Source of the DNA: Mangrovimonas futianensis | GTDB lineage: Bacteria; Bacteroidota; Bacteroidia; Flavobacteriales; Flavobacteriaceae | Assembly: GCF_021245805.1 (NCBI RefSeq) | Contig: NZ_JAJJNF010000002.1 | Coordinates: 62,001-126,000 of the forward strand | DNA: 64,000 nt | Reading direction: 5' to 3' | In this document: piece by piece, positions 43,757 to 52,668 of the stretch | How positions within the stretch are numbered: the first letter of the stretch is position 1 | Layout: the number at the start of each line of letters is the position of its first letter | Made by a program: the position numbers and the translations under genes | Notes under the pieces: generated by a model | What the model saw: the letters and a program-made list of their open reading frames with translations, nothing else | Databases searched by the model: none | Told to the model about the DNA's origin: nothing

Positions 43757-44284
43757 ATGTCCCATACCATTAAATTTATCCAAAAAGTACCCCTTTGGAA
43801 AACCATCTTAGGAGTCACCTTTCTTCTTAATATCCCACTATTTATACTTCTATTTGGGATATTAGCCATTGTGCCATTAGTCTTGGTTTTCCAAACCCTC
43901 AAGCGACAAGGCACTGAAATCGATTTAAATTCAAAAAAATATCGAAATATCACCTCCTTTTTAGGTCTCAGTTTTGGAAATTGGCAGGACTTACCCGAAA
44001 TAGACTATGTCTCTGTATTTGCCACAACAGAAACAGTAACTATGAGAGCAGTCTCTGCCCAATCTAGTAGAACTCAAGACATAATTAAATTGAACTTATT
44101 TCACAGCAGAAACCAAAAAATTGAGGCCTATTCCACACAAGATAAAATCGAGGCCTTTGATGTGGCTATTCAGATTGCAGAAACCCTATCTGCTGATGTT
44201 TTGGATGCCACAAACAAAGGTGATAATGAATTTATTGATATGGACCATTTCAAATTTACTAAAGAAATAAAGTACATTTCTTAA
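43757..44284 (+). CDS. small membrane protein of unknown function
   Basis: I do not recognise this family. The 175 residues have a hydrophobic segment at about 18-46 (TILGVTFLLNIPLFILLFGI then LAIVPLVLVF), probably one helical hairpin, and a soluble C-terminal domain of about 125 residues with mixed beta and helix (FGNWQDLPEIDYVSVFATTE, KIEAFDVAIQIAETL). The pattern, a two-helix hairpin followed by a domain with an early EIDYVSVF strand, recalls PH-like bacterial membrane proteins, but that is only an impression. It stands alone between atpC and the convergent symporter gene. Confidence 0.7.
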   Translation: MSHTIKFIQKVPLWKTILGVTFLLNIPLFILLFGILAIVPLVLVFQTLKRQGTEIDLNSKKYRNITSFLGLSFGNWQDLPEIDYVSVFATTETVTMRAVSAQSSRTQDIIKLNLFHSRNQKIEAYSTQDKIEAFDVAIQIAETLSADVLDATNKGDNEFIDMDHFKFTKEIKYIS

Positions 44285-44286
44285 AT

Positions 44287-46029
44287 CTATTCAACCTCAT
44301 CAAGAACCTTGTTCCAAATCATCTTCAGTATAACCGCACAAACAATAGCCAAAACCGTCAATAAGAATGCTGCCAAGATTTTCCCATAAATATAATAACC
44401 AGTAGCAAACAACACGCTATAAGTTCCTATGACACCAAGAAAGAAAGCTAATATCTTATAACCAATATTTTTGAATTTACTTTCATTACCAAAGGCTACA
44501 TTTTCAAAATGGCTAAGTGTTTCTTGATTACTTCTAGGCGTCATTAGTGTCACAACAATCCACCCAATAGTGGTTAAGACCACACCTATAATCAATTGCA
44601 TATACCCTTGTAACTCAAACCATGGTTGTTCCAATTTTCCATTAACAAAAAACACTACCGCAATAATGAATGAAATCACCATGGCAGCAATCTCGCTGTA
44701 CGGATTAATTTGCTTCCAAAACCATCTGAGTATAAACAACAGGCCGGTCCCCGCTCCTATTTGTAACAACAGATCAAAAACGTCTTTAGCTGATTTGATA
44801 TAAAAGGAGAATAAAGCAGCACAAACCATCAAAAGGACTGTTGAAATTCTACCAACGAGCACTTTCTGCTTTTCGCTAGCACCTTCATTTATAAATCTTC
44901 CATAAAAGTCGTTAACAATATAGGAACTACCCCAATTCAATTGTGTGGAAATCGTACTCATAAAAGCGGCTGCGAGAGAGGTAATCACCAAACCGATTAA
45001 GCCAGCAGGCAAATAAGTCATCATAGCCGCATACGCCACATCATGACCGTGCATATCCTCATGCAACCCAGGAAAGGCGACTCCAATACTCTCTAAGGAA
45101 GGGAACACAACCAAAGAAGCCAAACCTACTAGAATCCATGGCCACGGCCTTAAAGCATAATGGGCAAAATTAAAAAACAGAGTCGCCCAAGTGGCGTGTT
45201 TTTCATCCTTGGCAGCTAACATACGTTGTGCAATATATCCACCACCTCCTGGTTCTGCTCCGGGATACCAAGTACTCCACCATTGCACCGCAAATGGGAT
45301 GATAAACAACGTTATTAATGTTTCAGTATTGGAGAAGTCTGGAAGAATATTAAGTTTTCCTGAAACATTTTCATGTTGCAAAAGCTCTCCCATTCCACCA
45401 ATCTCAGGCAAATTAACAATATAAATTGTAGCCCAAACAGACCCAACCATGGCCAAAAGAAATTGAAAGAAATCTGTAATCAATACCCCCTTTAAACCTC
45501 CTAACGAGGAATAAATCACCACTATAATTGAAGAATATAGCAGCGTTTCTTGTTGGGACAATCCCAATAAAATATTGGCAATTTTAGAGCCGGCCAAACA
45601 AACACCTGCCATGGTGATTATATTAAAAATAACCCCCAAATAAATAGCTCGAAATCCTCTTAAAAAACTAGCTGGTTTCCCGGAATACCGCAATTCATAA
45701 AATTCTAAATCCGTAGTAATTCCCGACTTTCGCCATAATTTGGCATAAAAGAAAACAGTGAGCATTCCCGTAAGCAACAGAGCCCACCAAACCCAGTTTC
45801 CAGAAACCCCATTGGTTCTCACCAATTCAGTAACCAATCCAGGTGTATCAGCTGCAAAGGTAGTCGCTACCATAGATACCCCTAACAACCACCAAGGCAT
45901 GTTTCGTCCAGAAAGAAAAAACTCAGAGCTATTTTCCCCTGATTTTTTGGAGACTACAATACCAATTAGGATAGAAAATGCAAAGAACAAAGCGATTATA
46001 ACAAAGTCTAAGGAAGAAAGATGAATCAT
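44287..46029 (-). CDS. sodium:solute symporter (SSS family)
   Basis: Inner-membrane Na+-coupled importer of 580 residues with about 13-15 helices. Family features are SGRNMPWWLLGVSMVATTFAADTPG near residue 40 (Na+ site region on TM1), GGLKGVLITDFFQF near residue 178 and AAFMSTISTQLNWGSSYIVNDFY near residue 360, the Na2-site segment with paired Ser/Thr. The substrate is unknown; relatives carry sugars, amino acids or organic acids. It lies 80 bases downstream of the MocR-type regulator on the same strand and may be its target. It converges on the small membrane protein gene with 2 bases between stops. Confidence 0.9.
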   Translation of the reverse strand: MIHLSSLDFVIIALFFAFSILIGIVVSKKSGENSSEFFLSGRNMPWWLLGVSMVATTFAADTPGLVTELVRTNGVSGNWVWWALLLTGMLTVFFYAKLWRKSGITTDLEFYELRYSGKPASFLRGFRAIYLGVIFNIITMAGVCLAGSKIANILLGLSQQETLLYSSIIVVIYSSLGGLKGVLITDFFQFLLAMVGSVWATIYIVNLPEIGGMGELLQHENVSGKLNILPDFSNTETLITLFIIPFAVQWWSTWYPGAEPGGGGYIAQRMLAAKDEKHATWATLFFNFAHYALRPWPWILVGLASLVVFPSLESIGVAFPGLHEDMHGHDVAYAAMMTYLPAGLIGLVITSLAAAFMSTISTQLNWGSSYIVNDFYGRFINEGASEKQKVLVGRISTVLLMVCAALFSFYIKSAKDVFDLLLQIGAGTGLLFILRWFWKQINPYSEIAAMVISFIIAVVFFVNGKLEQPWFELQGYMQLIIGVVLTTIGWIVVTLMTPRSNQETLSHFENVAFGNESKFKNIGYKILAFFLGVIGTYSVLFATGYYIYGKILAAFLLTVLAIVCAVILKMIWNKVLDEVE

Positions 46030-46109
46030 GAAAGCGTTTATTTATCTGCTAAATATAATACAAACTTCAAGCATTCCACAATTTGATTTCATTCAATAAT
46101 ATTCTAAAC

Positions 46110-47609
46110 CTAGTGAGATTTTGCTATCCTTAAATAGGCGCTTTTCAAGCTATCCATAACGTACTCTATTTCTGTTTCGTTAAGGTGACCAAACCCAAAA
46201 CGGATGGCGCAAGTATTCTTATCTTGATATAAAATAGTTTTGGGAAGAAAGACATTCTCCTTGACACTCTCTTCCGTAAAACGGACCAAGGAAATTGGCT
46301 CAGTAAATTGTAGCCAAATCGCAAGTCCACCAGTTGGTTTTTCCCATTTTAAAATATCTCCAAAATGAAAATCTAATTGGTTACATAAAACCTCCAGTCG
46401 CTGTCTATAAAGCAACACATTCTTTTTTAAATAGCGGTGGATTTCACCTTCATAGATAAGCGCAGATAGCATTTGTTGCTGAATCAAATCACCTTGGGCA
46501 TCTAGTAACTCCAAATAATTTTTAGCCTCAGAAATCAAGTTCTTGGGAGCTACTACAAAACCGGTTTGAAAACTCGGAAATAAAGATTGACCAAACTTGC
46601 CCAAATAAATTACCATTCCGTGTGTATCAGAGCTAGCTAAAGGTAACATAGGAGACCCTTCATACTGAAAATCATAATCAAAATCATCTTCAATGATGGC
46701 AAATTGATATTCTTTGGCCAACTCCAAAAGCTGCAGACGCCTTTCAGCACTTAATGTTTGATTGGAGGGATAATGCCTTTGCGGATTTATATAGACACAC
46801 CTAATAGATTTCTTGATAAAATGGGTTTTTATATAATTGACATCCAAACCATCTTGATCAACCGGAATGATTTTTACATCGGCACCTACTTGTTGAAAGA
46901 TTCTATTGGCAGAATAGTTGCTTAAATCACCTACCAAAACCACGTCCCTTTTTTTCAAAAGCAATTGAGAGACCACATACAAGCTCATTTCGGTACTTCT
47001 GGTACTAATCAAATTTTGAGGCTTCATATTGAACCCGCGAGTAGTATTCAAAAAGTTACACAGCTGGGTCTCATAATTAAAATAGAAGGAGTCTTCATTT
47101 TGATGCCATTTACTCGGCAAGTTTCTACGTTTTAAAGTCGAATTGTACCATCTAGAAAACTGATGGGTAGGATGCAATCTCAAATCTGGTTGGCCATCAT
47201 TGATACTAATTTTTGCTTCTGAATATTCTCTGGTAGAAGCCAAATGAAAAGAAGCTTGAAATGGAAAACCTGTTTTATCGGGATACCTATTGATTTGATC
47301 TACTTGAAATCCATGTGCTACAATCGCTTCCTTCTTCCTTTCTGGAACCAGTACAAAAGATCCTTTATTTGCCAAGATTTCTACCCATCCTTGCGCTGCC
47401 AATTCATTATAAACAGCCACAGCCGTGTTCCTATGTATATTTAAAGCTTTGGAAAACACCCGTGTACCCGGAAGTTTTGTACCTTTAGTAATATATCCCC
47501 TTTGTATAGCATTGATTATTTGTTGGGAAATTTGAACATAAACGGGCTGGGTAGCCGATTTATCGACTTGAATTAATTGTTTTACTCGATCTAAAACCGG
47601 ACTATTCAT
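46110..47609 (-). CDS. MocR/PdxR-type GntR regulator with aminotransferase-like domain lacking the PLP lysine
   Basis: 499 residues. A GntR winged helix (about 18-90: PVYVQISQQIINAIQRGYI, KLPGTRVFSKALNIHRNTAVAVY) is fused to an aminotransferase fold I domain (about 120-495). Fold marks are present (INPQRHYPSNQTLSAERRLQLLELA split as YINPQRHYPSNQ and SAERRLQLLELA; AIIEDDFDYDFQYEG). The internal aldimine motif, normally TFSKSLxPxLRxGY, reads KFGQSLFPSFQTGF: Gln341 replaces the Schiff-base Lys, and Gln replaces the later Arg. Lys338 lies three residues earlier. It is divergent from a TonB receptor, with a symporter downstream. Regulation of both neighbours is inference. Confidence 0.88.
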   Translation of the reverse strand: MNSPVLDRVKQLIQVDKSATQPVYVQISQQIINAIQRGYITKGTKLPGTRVFSKALNIHRNTAVAVYNELAAQGWVEILANKGSFVLVPERKKEAIVAHGFQVDQINRYPDKTGFPFQASFHLASTREYSEAKISINDGQPDLRLHPTHQFSRWYNSTLKRRNLPSKWHQNEDSFYFNYETQLCNFLNTTRGFNMKPQNLISTRSTEMSLYVVSQLLLKKRDVVLVGDLSNYSANRIFQQVGADVKIIPVDQDGLDVNYIKTHFIKKSIRCVYINPQRHYPSNQTLSAERRLQLLELAKEYQFAIIEDDFDYDFQYEGSPMLPLASSDTHGMVIYLGKFGQSLFPSFQTGFVVAPKNLISEAKNYLELLDAQGDLIQQQMLSALIYEGEIHRYLKKNVLLYRQRLEVLCNQLDFHFGDILKWEKPTGGLAIWLQFTEPISLVRFTEESVKENVFLPKTILYQDKNTCAIRFGFGHLNETEIEYVMDSLKSAYLRIAKSH

Positions 47610-47621
47610 TGTTTTAAAACT

Positions 47622-47639
47622 GGACTAGTTTACTAATCC
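47622..47639. promoter_or_regulatory. candidate operator in the MocR/TonB receptor spacer
   Basis: Inverted repeat GGACTAGT-TT-ACTAATCC (7 of 8 arm bases paired) in the 70-base divergent spacer. A direct repeat of its left half, CCGGACTATT at 47597-47606 against CTGGACTAGT at 47620-47629, overlaps codons 2-4 of the regulator. MocR proteins bind direct and inverted repeats of this kind near their own start. Confidence 0.5.
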
Positions 47640-47679
47640 GGAAAATTACGAATTTTGCATCGTTTTTTAAAAATCCCTA

Positions 47680-49506
47680 ATGAAATATACAATGAAATTA
47701 AATCTCCTCTTAGCTAGTTTTCTCGCAGGTATCTTCCTGACACAAGCTCAGGATTTCCCTCAACAAGATTTAGACTCAGTGGTGATTATCTCTTCCAGAA
47801 TTGAACTTCCATTTAAAGAAAATTCTAGAACCATCACCGTCATCAACTCGGAAATGATCCAAAAAAGTGCCGCTACCAACGTAGTAGATTTATTGCAGCA
47901 GGTAGCCGGGGTCGATATAAGACGTAGAGGTACCGCCGGTTCCCAAGCTGATTTATACATTAGAGGTGGGAGTTTTGACCAAACCCTTCTTTTAATAGAT
48001 GGAATAAAACTGGAAGACGCTCAAACAGGTCATCATACCATGAACCTTATCTTACCTTTAGATGTCATAGAACGCATAGAAATTATAAAAGGACCGGCAG
48101 CCAGAGTTTTTGGTCAAAATGCTTTTACTGGTGCAGTAAACATTGTTACTAAAAAAGCTTTGGAAAACCAGGTAAAATTAGGAGTTCAAGGTGGCTCTTT
48201 TGGTCAAAAAAATGCAGAAGTTACGGTGAGCAGTAATTTACAGAACACCTCTCATTTGGTGCACTATTCCAGAAACACTTCTGAAGGATATCGCTACAAT
48301 ACCGATTATGACAACCAGAACTATTTTATCAAAAGTAGCTTCAACAAGAACCATATGCCTATTGATCTCATTGCAACATTTCAGGAGCGTAAATTTGGTG
48401 CCAATGGTTTTTATTCTACCCCATCTGCAACTGATCAATATGAAGAAACCCAAGCAAGTTTGGTAGGACTTTCTTCGGTTTACAAACATAACAACCTCAC
48501 CTTAAAACCGAGATTGTACTGGAGAAGAAATCAGGATGAATATGTTTTCATTCGTACCAATCCCGAGGTTTACAGAAATTTACATATCACCAACAAAGTT
48601 GCTGCCGAACTTCATGGATCTTATTCATCTTCTTTAGGAACAACAGGATTTGGGGTTGATTTGGCACAAGTATATCTTTCCAGCAATAATTTAGGGGACC
48701 GCGAACGCTTCATGACCAATTTTTTCCTCGAGCATCGTTTCAAGTTTCTAAATGATAAACTAGATGTGACTCCTGGTGTTGCTCTGACCTATTTTTCAGA
48801 TTTTAAGTTTCATGCCTTCCCCGGGGTTGACATTGGGTATTCCATTTCAGAACAATTTAAATTTTATGGAAATGTTGGTTATACTTACCGAATTCCAACC
48901 TATACCGACCTGTACTACAGTGATCCAACGACTTTGGGTAATGACCAATTGGATCCTGAAGAGGCCATAGCAGAGGAAATAGGTATCAAATATCTAGGTG
49001 CAAAATGGAATGGATCTTTGGCATTCTTTAATCGTGATTCCAAAAAATTGATTGACTATGTCAAGGAAAATGAAGATGATCTTTGGCAAGCTACCAATAT
49101 CAGAGATTTGAACACCAAAGGATTTGAGACCAATATCAATTATCGTTTTGATATAGCAGGTGATACACAACTCATGGATTTAGGTTATACCTTTATTGAT
49201 GATGAAGTCAAAGATTTGGACATCGCTTTCTCACGCTATTCCATCAATTCTTTAAAACATCAAGTAACGGCAACCTATAAAGGAAGATTCTTTAATATTT
49301 TACAACCTACTATTGTATATAAATATGCCGAAAGAACTTCTGGGCAAGCTTATACCGTGTATGACGCTGGGTTATCAGTTATCATCAACCAATTGGAACT
49401 TTCAGTTTTTGCCAACAATATTTTTAATGAAGAATATTATGAAACGAACTTAGTTCCCATGCCAAAAGGCAACCTTCTTTTCGGTCTTAATTATAGATTT
49501 AAATAA
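47680..49506 (+). CDS. TonB-dependent receptor of the BtuB/siderophore size class
   Basis: 608 residues with no carboxypeptidase-like N-domain: signal peptide (MKYTMKLNLLLASFLAGIF then LTQAQ), plug at about 40-160 (DSVVIISSRIELPFKENSRT, DLYIRGGSFDQTLLLIDGIK, IKGPAARVFGQNAFTGAVNI) and a barrel ending in LNYRFK. That build resembles BtuB-type vitamin receptors more than polymer receptors. It is transcribed away from the MocR-type regulator across a 70-base spacer with a candidate operator. An internal ATG at codon 5 is an alternative start. Substrate unknown; a vitamin or amine is a reasonable guess from the regulator class. Confidence 0.92.
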   Translation: MKYTMKLNLLLASFLAGIFLTQAQDFPQQDLDSVVIISSRIELPFKENSRTITVINSEMIQKSAATNVVDLLQQVAGVDIRRRGTAGSQADLYIRGGSFDQTLLLIDGIKLEDAQTGHHTMNLILPLDVIERIEIIKGPAARVFGQNAFTGAVNIVTKKALENQVKLGVQGGSFGQKNAEVTVSSNLQNTSHLVHYSRNTSEGYRYNTDYDNQNYFIKSSFNKNHMPIDLIATFQERKFGANGFYSTPSATDQYEETQASLVGLSSVYKHNNLTLKPRLYWRRNQDEYVFIRTNPEVYRNLHITNKVAAELHGSYSSSLGTTGFGVDLAQVYLSSNNLGDRERFMTNFFLEHRFKFLNDKLDVTPGVALTYFSDFKFHAFPGVDIGYSISEQFKFYGNVGYTYRIPTYTDLYYSDPTTLGNDQLDPEEAIAEEIGIKYLGAKWNGSLAFFNRDSKKLIDYVKENEDDLWQATNIRDLNTKGFETNINYRFDIAGDTQLMDLGYTFIDDEVKDLDIAFSRYSINSLKHQVTATYKGRFFNILQPTIVYKYAERTSGQAYTVYDAGLSVIINQLELSVFANNIFNEEYYETNLVPMPKGNLLFGLNYRFK

Positions 49507-49527
49507 GGATAAAAACACATAGAATCT

Positions 49528-49557
49528 AAACCCAAACGAAGCGTTTGGGTTTTTTTA
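49528..49557 (+). terminator. intrinsic terminator after the TonB receptor gene
   Basis: AAACCCAAACG pairs with CGTTTGGGTTT (11 bases, loop of 3), followed by a T-run. It lies 22 bases after the stop codon. Confidence 0.9.
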
Positions 49558-49675
49558 TTTGTAACAAAAAATGATTTTGGAATACTCATAAGTTGTAAAG
49601 GAAAAAACATGACGTTTGTAAGTTTTTTCTTTTTATAAAAAGTTTATCTTTCAACTTTACTTACAACTAACAACT

Positions 49676-50245
49676 ATGATGGATTGGTATACTACCATGG
49701 AAACATTTCCAAAAATCTATTGGACCGTTGCCCTTGCAGGTTCATTAATATTTACTATCACATTAATTTTAAGCCTTTTAGGAGGAGAAACCGATTTAGG
49801 AGATGTTGATACAGAAATAGAAACAGATACAGGAATTGGATTCCAATTTTTAACTTTCAAGAACCTAGTTGGTTTCTTTACCATATTTGGATGGTCTGGT
49901 ATCGCCTGCATGGATGCTGGTCTTTCAAAGCCATTAACCATTTTAATATCTTTCTTTTGCGGATTGATTATGATGGCCTTAATGGCAACCATGTTCCACT
50001 ATATGAAAAAGTTAAACGATAGTGGTACCCTAAACTATAAAAATGCCATCAATTCTATTGGGGAAGTATATTTAACCGTAGGTAAAAATCGTTCTTCCAT
50101 TGGAAAAGTACATATTAACGTTCAAGGATCCCTAAGAGAACTTGAAGCTATAACAGATGAAAGTCTAGATCTAAAACCTGGCTCAGTAATTTCTGTTACT
50201 GAAATAACCGCCAATGGCATCCTAATTATTAAAAAACAATCCTAA
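49676..50245 (+). CDS. NfeD-like membrane protein
   Basis: 189 residues: a membrane helix at about 17-36 (VALAGSLIFTITLILSLLGG), two more at about 63-105 (FLTFKNLVGFFTIFGWSGIA; LTILISFFCGLIMMALMAT), then an OB-fold NfeD domain (about 115-189: GEVYLTVGKNRSSIGKVHINVQG, shown in part). It is the short form without a ClpP-like protease domain. It precedes a flotillin-like gene by 11 bases. NfeD and flotillin homologues form one membrane-microdomain complex in other bacteria; that is family knowledge. Confidence 0.88.
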   Translation: MMDWYTTMETFPKIYWTVALAGSLIFTITLILSLLGGETDLGDVDTEIETDTGIGFQFLTFKNLVGFFTIFGWSGIACMDAGLSKPLTILISFFCGLIMMALMATMFHYMKKLNDSGTLNYKNAINSIGEVYLTVGKNRSSIGKVHINVQGSLRELEAITDESLDLKPGSVISVTEITANGILIIKKQS

Positions 50246-50256
50246 TTATCTATACC

Positions 50257-51666
50257 ATGACTATACCTTTATTACAAATGACAGACCTAGGTTTGCCCCT
50301 AGGAATCATTTTCACTATTTTATTTTTCTTCGTAATCCTAGTCGTTCTTATCAAGCGATATAAAAGATGTCCTTCAGACCGAATTTTGGTGGTTTACGGT
50401 AAGGTTGGCGGAGGCCAATCTGCCAAATGTATCCATGGTGGGGCAGCTTTGATTATCCCTGTAATTCAAGATTATGAATACTTGGATTTAACACCCATTT
50501 CTATTGAGGTTAATCTGGTAAATGCCCTAAGTAAGCAAAACATTCGTGTTAATGTTCCTTCAAGGTTTACCATTGGGGTTTCCACAGAACCGGGGGTGAT
50601 GCAAAATGCTGCCGAACGTCTTTTAGGACTTGGTCTACAGGACATTCAAGAATTGGCTAAAGAAATCATCTTTGGACAATTGCGTTTGGTTGTAGCTTCC
50701 ATGGATATTGAGGAAATCAATTCCGATCGCGATAAGTTCTTGACCAATATTTCCCAAAGTGTTGAATCTGAACTTAAGAAAGTAGGACTTAAACTTATCA
50801 ACGTAAACATTACGGATATCGTTGATGAATCTGGCTATATCGAAGCTTTAGGTAAGGAAGCAGCTGCCCACGCTATTAACGCGGCCAGAAAATCCGTAGC
50901 AGAAAAAAATAGAGACGGGTCCATTGGTGAGGCTAATGCGGTTCAAGACGAAAGAACTCAAGTTGCGGCTGCAAATGCAAAGGCAGTAGATGGAGAAAAC
51001 ACGGCAAAAATTGAGGTAGCAAATTCCAATGCTCTAAGAAGACAAAAAGAAGCAGAAGCAGAAAGATTGGCTATTGCCTCTGAAAAAGTTCAAGCAGCCA
51101 AAGCTTTAGAAGAATCTTACGCTGCAGAAAAAGAAGCAGAGATGGCCAGGTCTGAAAGAGAAAGATCTTCTCAAATTGCTGATGTTATCATCCCAGCTGA
51201 AATCGAAAAAAGCAAAGCAGAAATCGATGCGGAAGCTGAAGCTGAAAGAATCAGAAGAAAAGCTAGGGGTGAGGCCGATGCCATTTTGTTTAAAGCACAA
51301 GCCAAAGCTCAAGGACAGTTTGAAGTATTAACAAAACAAGCTCAAGGTCTTGATCAAATTGTAAAAGCAGCAGGCAACAATTCTAGAGATGCTGTATTAC
51401 TTTTAATTGCTGACAAGCTTCCAGAATTGGTAAAAATCCAAGCAGAGGCTATTAAAAATATTAAAATAGATAAAGTGACTGTTTGGGAAAATGGTCAAAG
51501 TAAGGACGGAAAAGGATCTACAGCCAACTTTTTATCAGGCTTATATCAATCTGTTCCGCCTTTACAGGAAATGTTCAACATGGCTGGAATGGAATTACCT
51601 GAATATTTAAAAGGTAAAGATCCTAATGAACCCATCATTCAAGATGAAGAAACTCCAACTACTTAA
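50257..51666 (+). CDS. flotillin-like SPFH domain protein
   Basis: Membrane scaffold protein of 469 residues. A single N-terminal helix (about 12-32: LPLGIIFTILFFFVILVVLI) is followed by the SPFH/band 7 domain (about 33-200: CPSDRILVVYGKVGGGQSAK; IRVNVPSRFTIGVSTEPGV; SELKKVGLKLINVNITDIVD). Next comes a long alanine/glutamate-rich coiled coil (about 205-365, with many AEAE and KAEIDAEAEAERIRR elements), typical of flotillin (FloT/YuaG). A short C-terminal tail ends in acidic DEETPTT. It forms a two-gene operon with the NfeD-like protein. Confidence 0.93.
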   Translation: MTIPLLQMTDLGLPLGIIFTILFFFVILVVLIKRYKRCPSDRILVVYGKVGGGQSAKCIHGGAALIIPVIQDYEYLDLTPISIEVNLVNALSKQNIRVNVPSRFTIGVSTEPGVMQNAAERLLGLGLQDIQELAKEIIFGQLRLVVASMDIEEINSDRDKFLTNISQSVESELKKVGLKLINVNITDIVDESGYIEALGKEAAAHAINAARKSVAEKNRDGSIGEANAVQDERTQVAAANAKAVDGENTAKIEVANSNALRRQKEAEAERLAIASEKVQAAKALEESYAAEKEAEMARSERERSSQIADVIIPAEIEKSKAEIDAEAEAERIRRKARGEADAILFKAQAKAQGQFEVLTKQAQGLDQIVKAAGNNSRDAVLLLIADKLPELVKIQAEAIKNIKIDKVTVWENGQSKDGKGSTANFLSGLYQSVPPLQEMFNMAGMELPEYLKGKDPNEPIIQDEETPTT

Positions 51667-51672
51667 TAATTG

Positions 51673-51696
51673 CCCCCTTTTTTAGGGGGTTTTTTA
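51673..51696 (+). terminator. intrinsic terminator after the flotillin gene
   Basis: CCCCCT pairs with AGGGGG (6 bases, loop of 5), followed by seven Ts. It begins 7 bases after the stop codon. Confidence 0.88.
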
Positions 51697-51736
51697 TTAT
51701 TAACAAATCCCTATAATTCATTTGGTAACCTTTTCT

Positions 51737-51744
51737 TAACTTTG
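51737..51744 (+). promoter_or_regulatory. Bacteroidota -7 promoter element upstream of the JmjC/cupin gene
   Basis: TAACTTTG fits TAnnTTTG, 26 bases upstream of the GTG start. No TTG at the 19-base position. Confidence 0.42.
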
Positions 51745-51770
51745 AAAGGTTAATCATCATTTCAGTTTAG

Positions 51771-52634
51771 GTGCAATTAAAAACCATTCCTCGCGTAAAG
51801 ACCCTAGATAAGGACACCTTTTTCAAAGAGTATTACAAACCTCAAAAACCTGTGGTTATCGAGCGTTTTATTGAGGATTGGCCAGCGTTTTCAAAATGGA
51901 ATTTAGATTATATAAAATCCGTTGCTGGAGATAAGGTGGTTCCTCTCTATGATGATCGACCGGTAAGCCACAAAGATGGATTTAACGAACCTCACTCTAA
52001 AATGAAAATGGGTGACTATATTGATTTACTCAAAAATGAGCCTACCCGTTATCGCATTTTTTTATGGAACATTTTAAAGGAAGTGCCACAATTACAAGCG
52101 GATTATAGTTACCCAGACTTTGGTTTAAAATTGATGAAGGGACTCCCCATGCTCTTCTTTGGCGGGGAGAACTCCTATACCTTTATGCATTATGATATTG
52201 ACCTAGCCAATATTTTCCATTTCCATTTCGAAGGCAAAAAGGAGATCATTCTTTTTGATCAAAATCAGAACAAAGTACTTTATAAGATTCCGCATTCCCT
52301 AATCACCAGAGAAGACATCGACTTTTCCAATCCCGATTATTCTCAATGGCCAGCACTACAGCATGCCACAGGTTTTAAAACCGAACTCAACCATGGCGAG
52401 GTCCTTTATATGCCTGAAGGTTATTGGCACTATATGCGTTATATCACCCCAGGATTCTCAATGAGCTTGAGGTCCATACCCAAAAAACCTAAGAATTTAG
52501 GTAAAGCCATTTATAACATTTTCGTTATGCGTCATATAGATAATTTGATGAGACGGTTACAAGGGCAAAAATGGATTGACTGGAAAAATGAACAAGCCGT
52601 TGTAAAAACCCATAGATATCTCAAAAGTATCTAG
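51771..52634 (+). CDS. cupin-like JmjC domain protein (Fe(II)/2-oxoglutarate oxygenase family)
   Basis: 287 residues starting at a GTG (GTG-CAA-TTA-AAA), with no in-frame ATG nearby. The cupin_8/JmjC pattern is present: KPVVIERFIEDWPAFSKWN near residue 26, iron ligands His and Asp in YTFMHYDIDLANIFHFHFEG (about 137-156) and the distal His in MPEGYWHYMRYITPGFS (about 217-233). Such proteins hydroxylate proteins or RNA; the target here is unknown. It lies between the flotillin terminator and a small outer-membrane protein gene, with which it may be co-transcribed (34-base gap). Confidence 0.85.
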   Translation: MQLKTIPRVKTLDKDTFFKEYYKPQKPVVIERFIEDWPAFSKWNLDYIKSVAGDKVVPLYDDRPVSHKDGFNEPHSKMKMGDYIDLLKNEPTRYRIFLWNILKEVPQLQADYSYPDFGLKLMKGLPMLFFGGENSYTFMHYDIDLANIFHFHFEGKKEIILFDQNQNKVLYKIPHSLITREDIDFSNPDYSQWPALQHATGFKTELNHGEVLYMPEGYWHYMRYITPGFSMSLRSIPKKPKNLGKAIYNIFVMRHIDNLMRRLQGQKWIDWKNEQAVVKTHRYLKSI

Positions 52635-52668
52635 TATTTTTGATTAGTAAAATTTAGAACCTATTACT

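Noticed and set aside
47610..47679. Cobalamin riboswitch before the BtuB-size receptor
   Set aside because: The 70-base spacer is too short and lacks any B12-box-like sequence.
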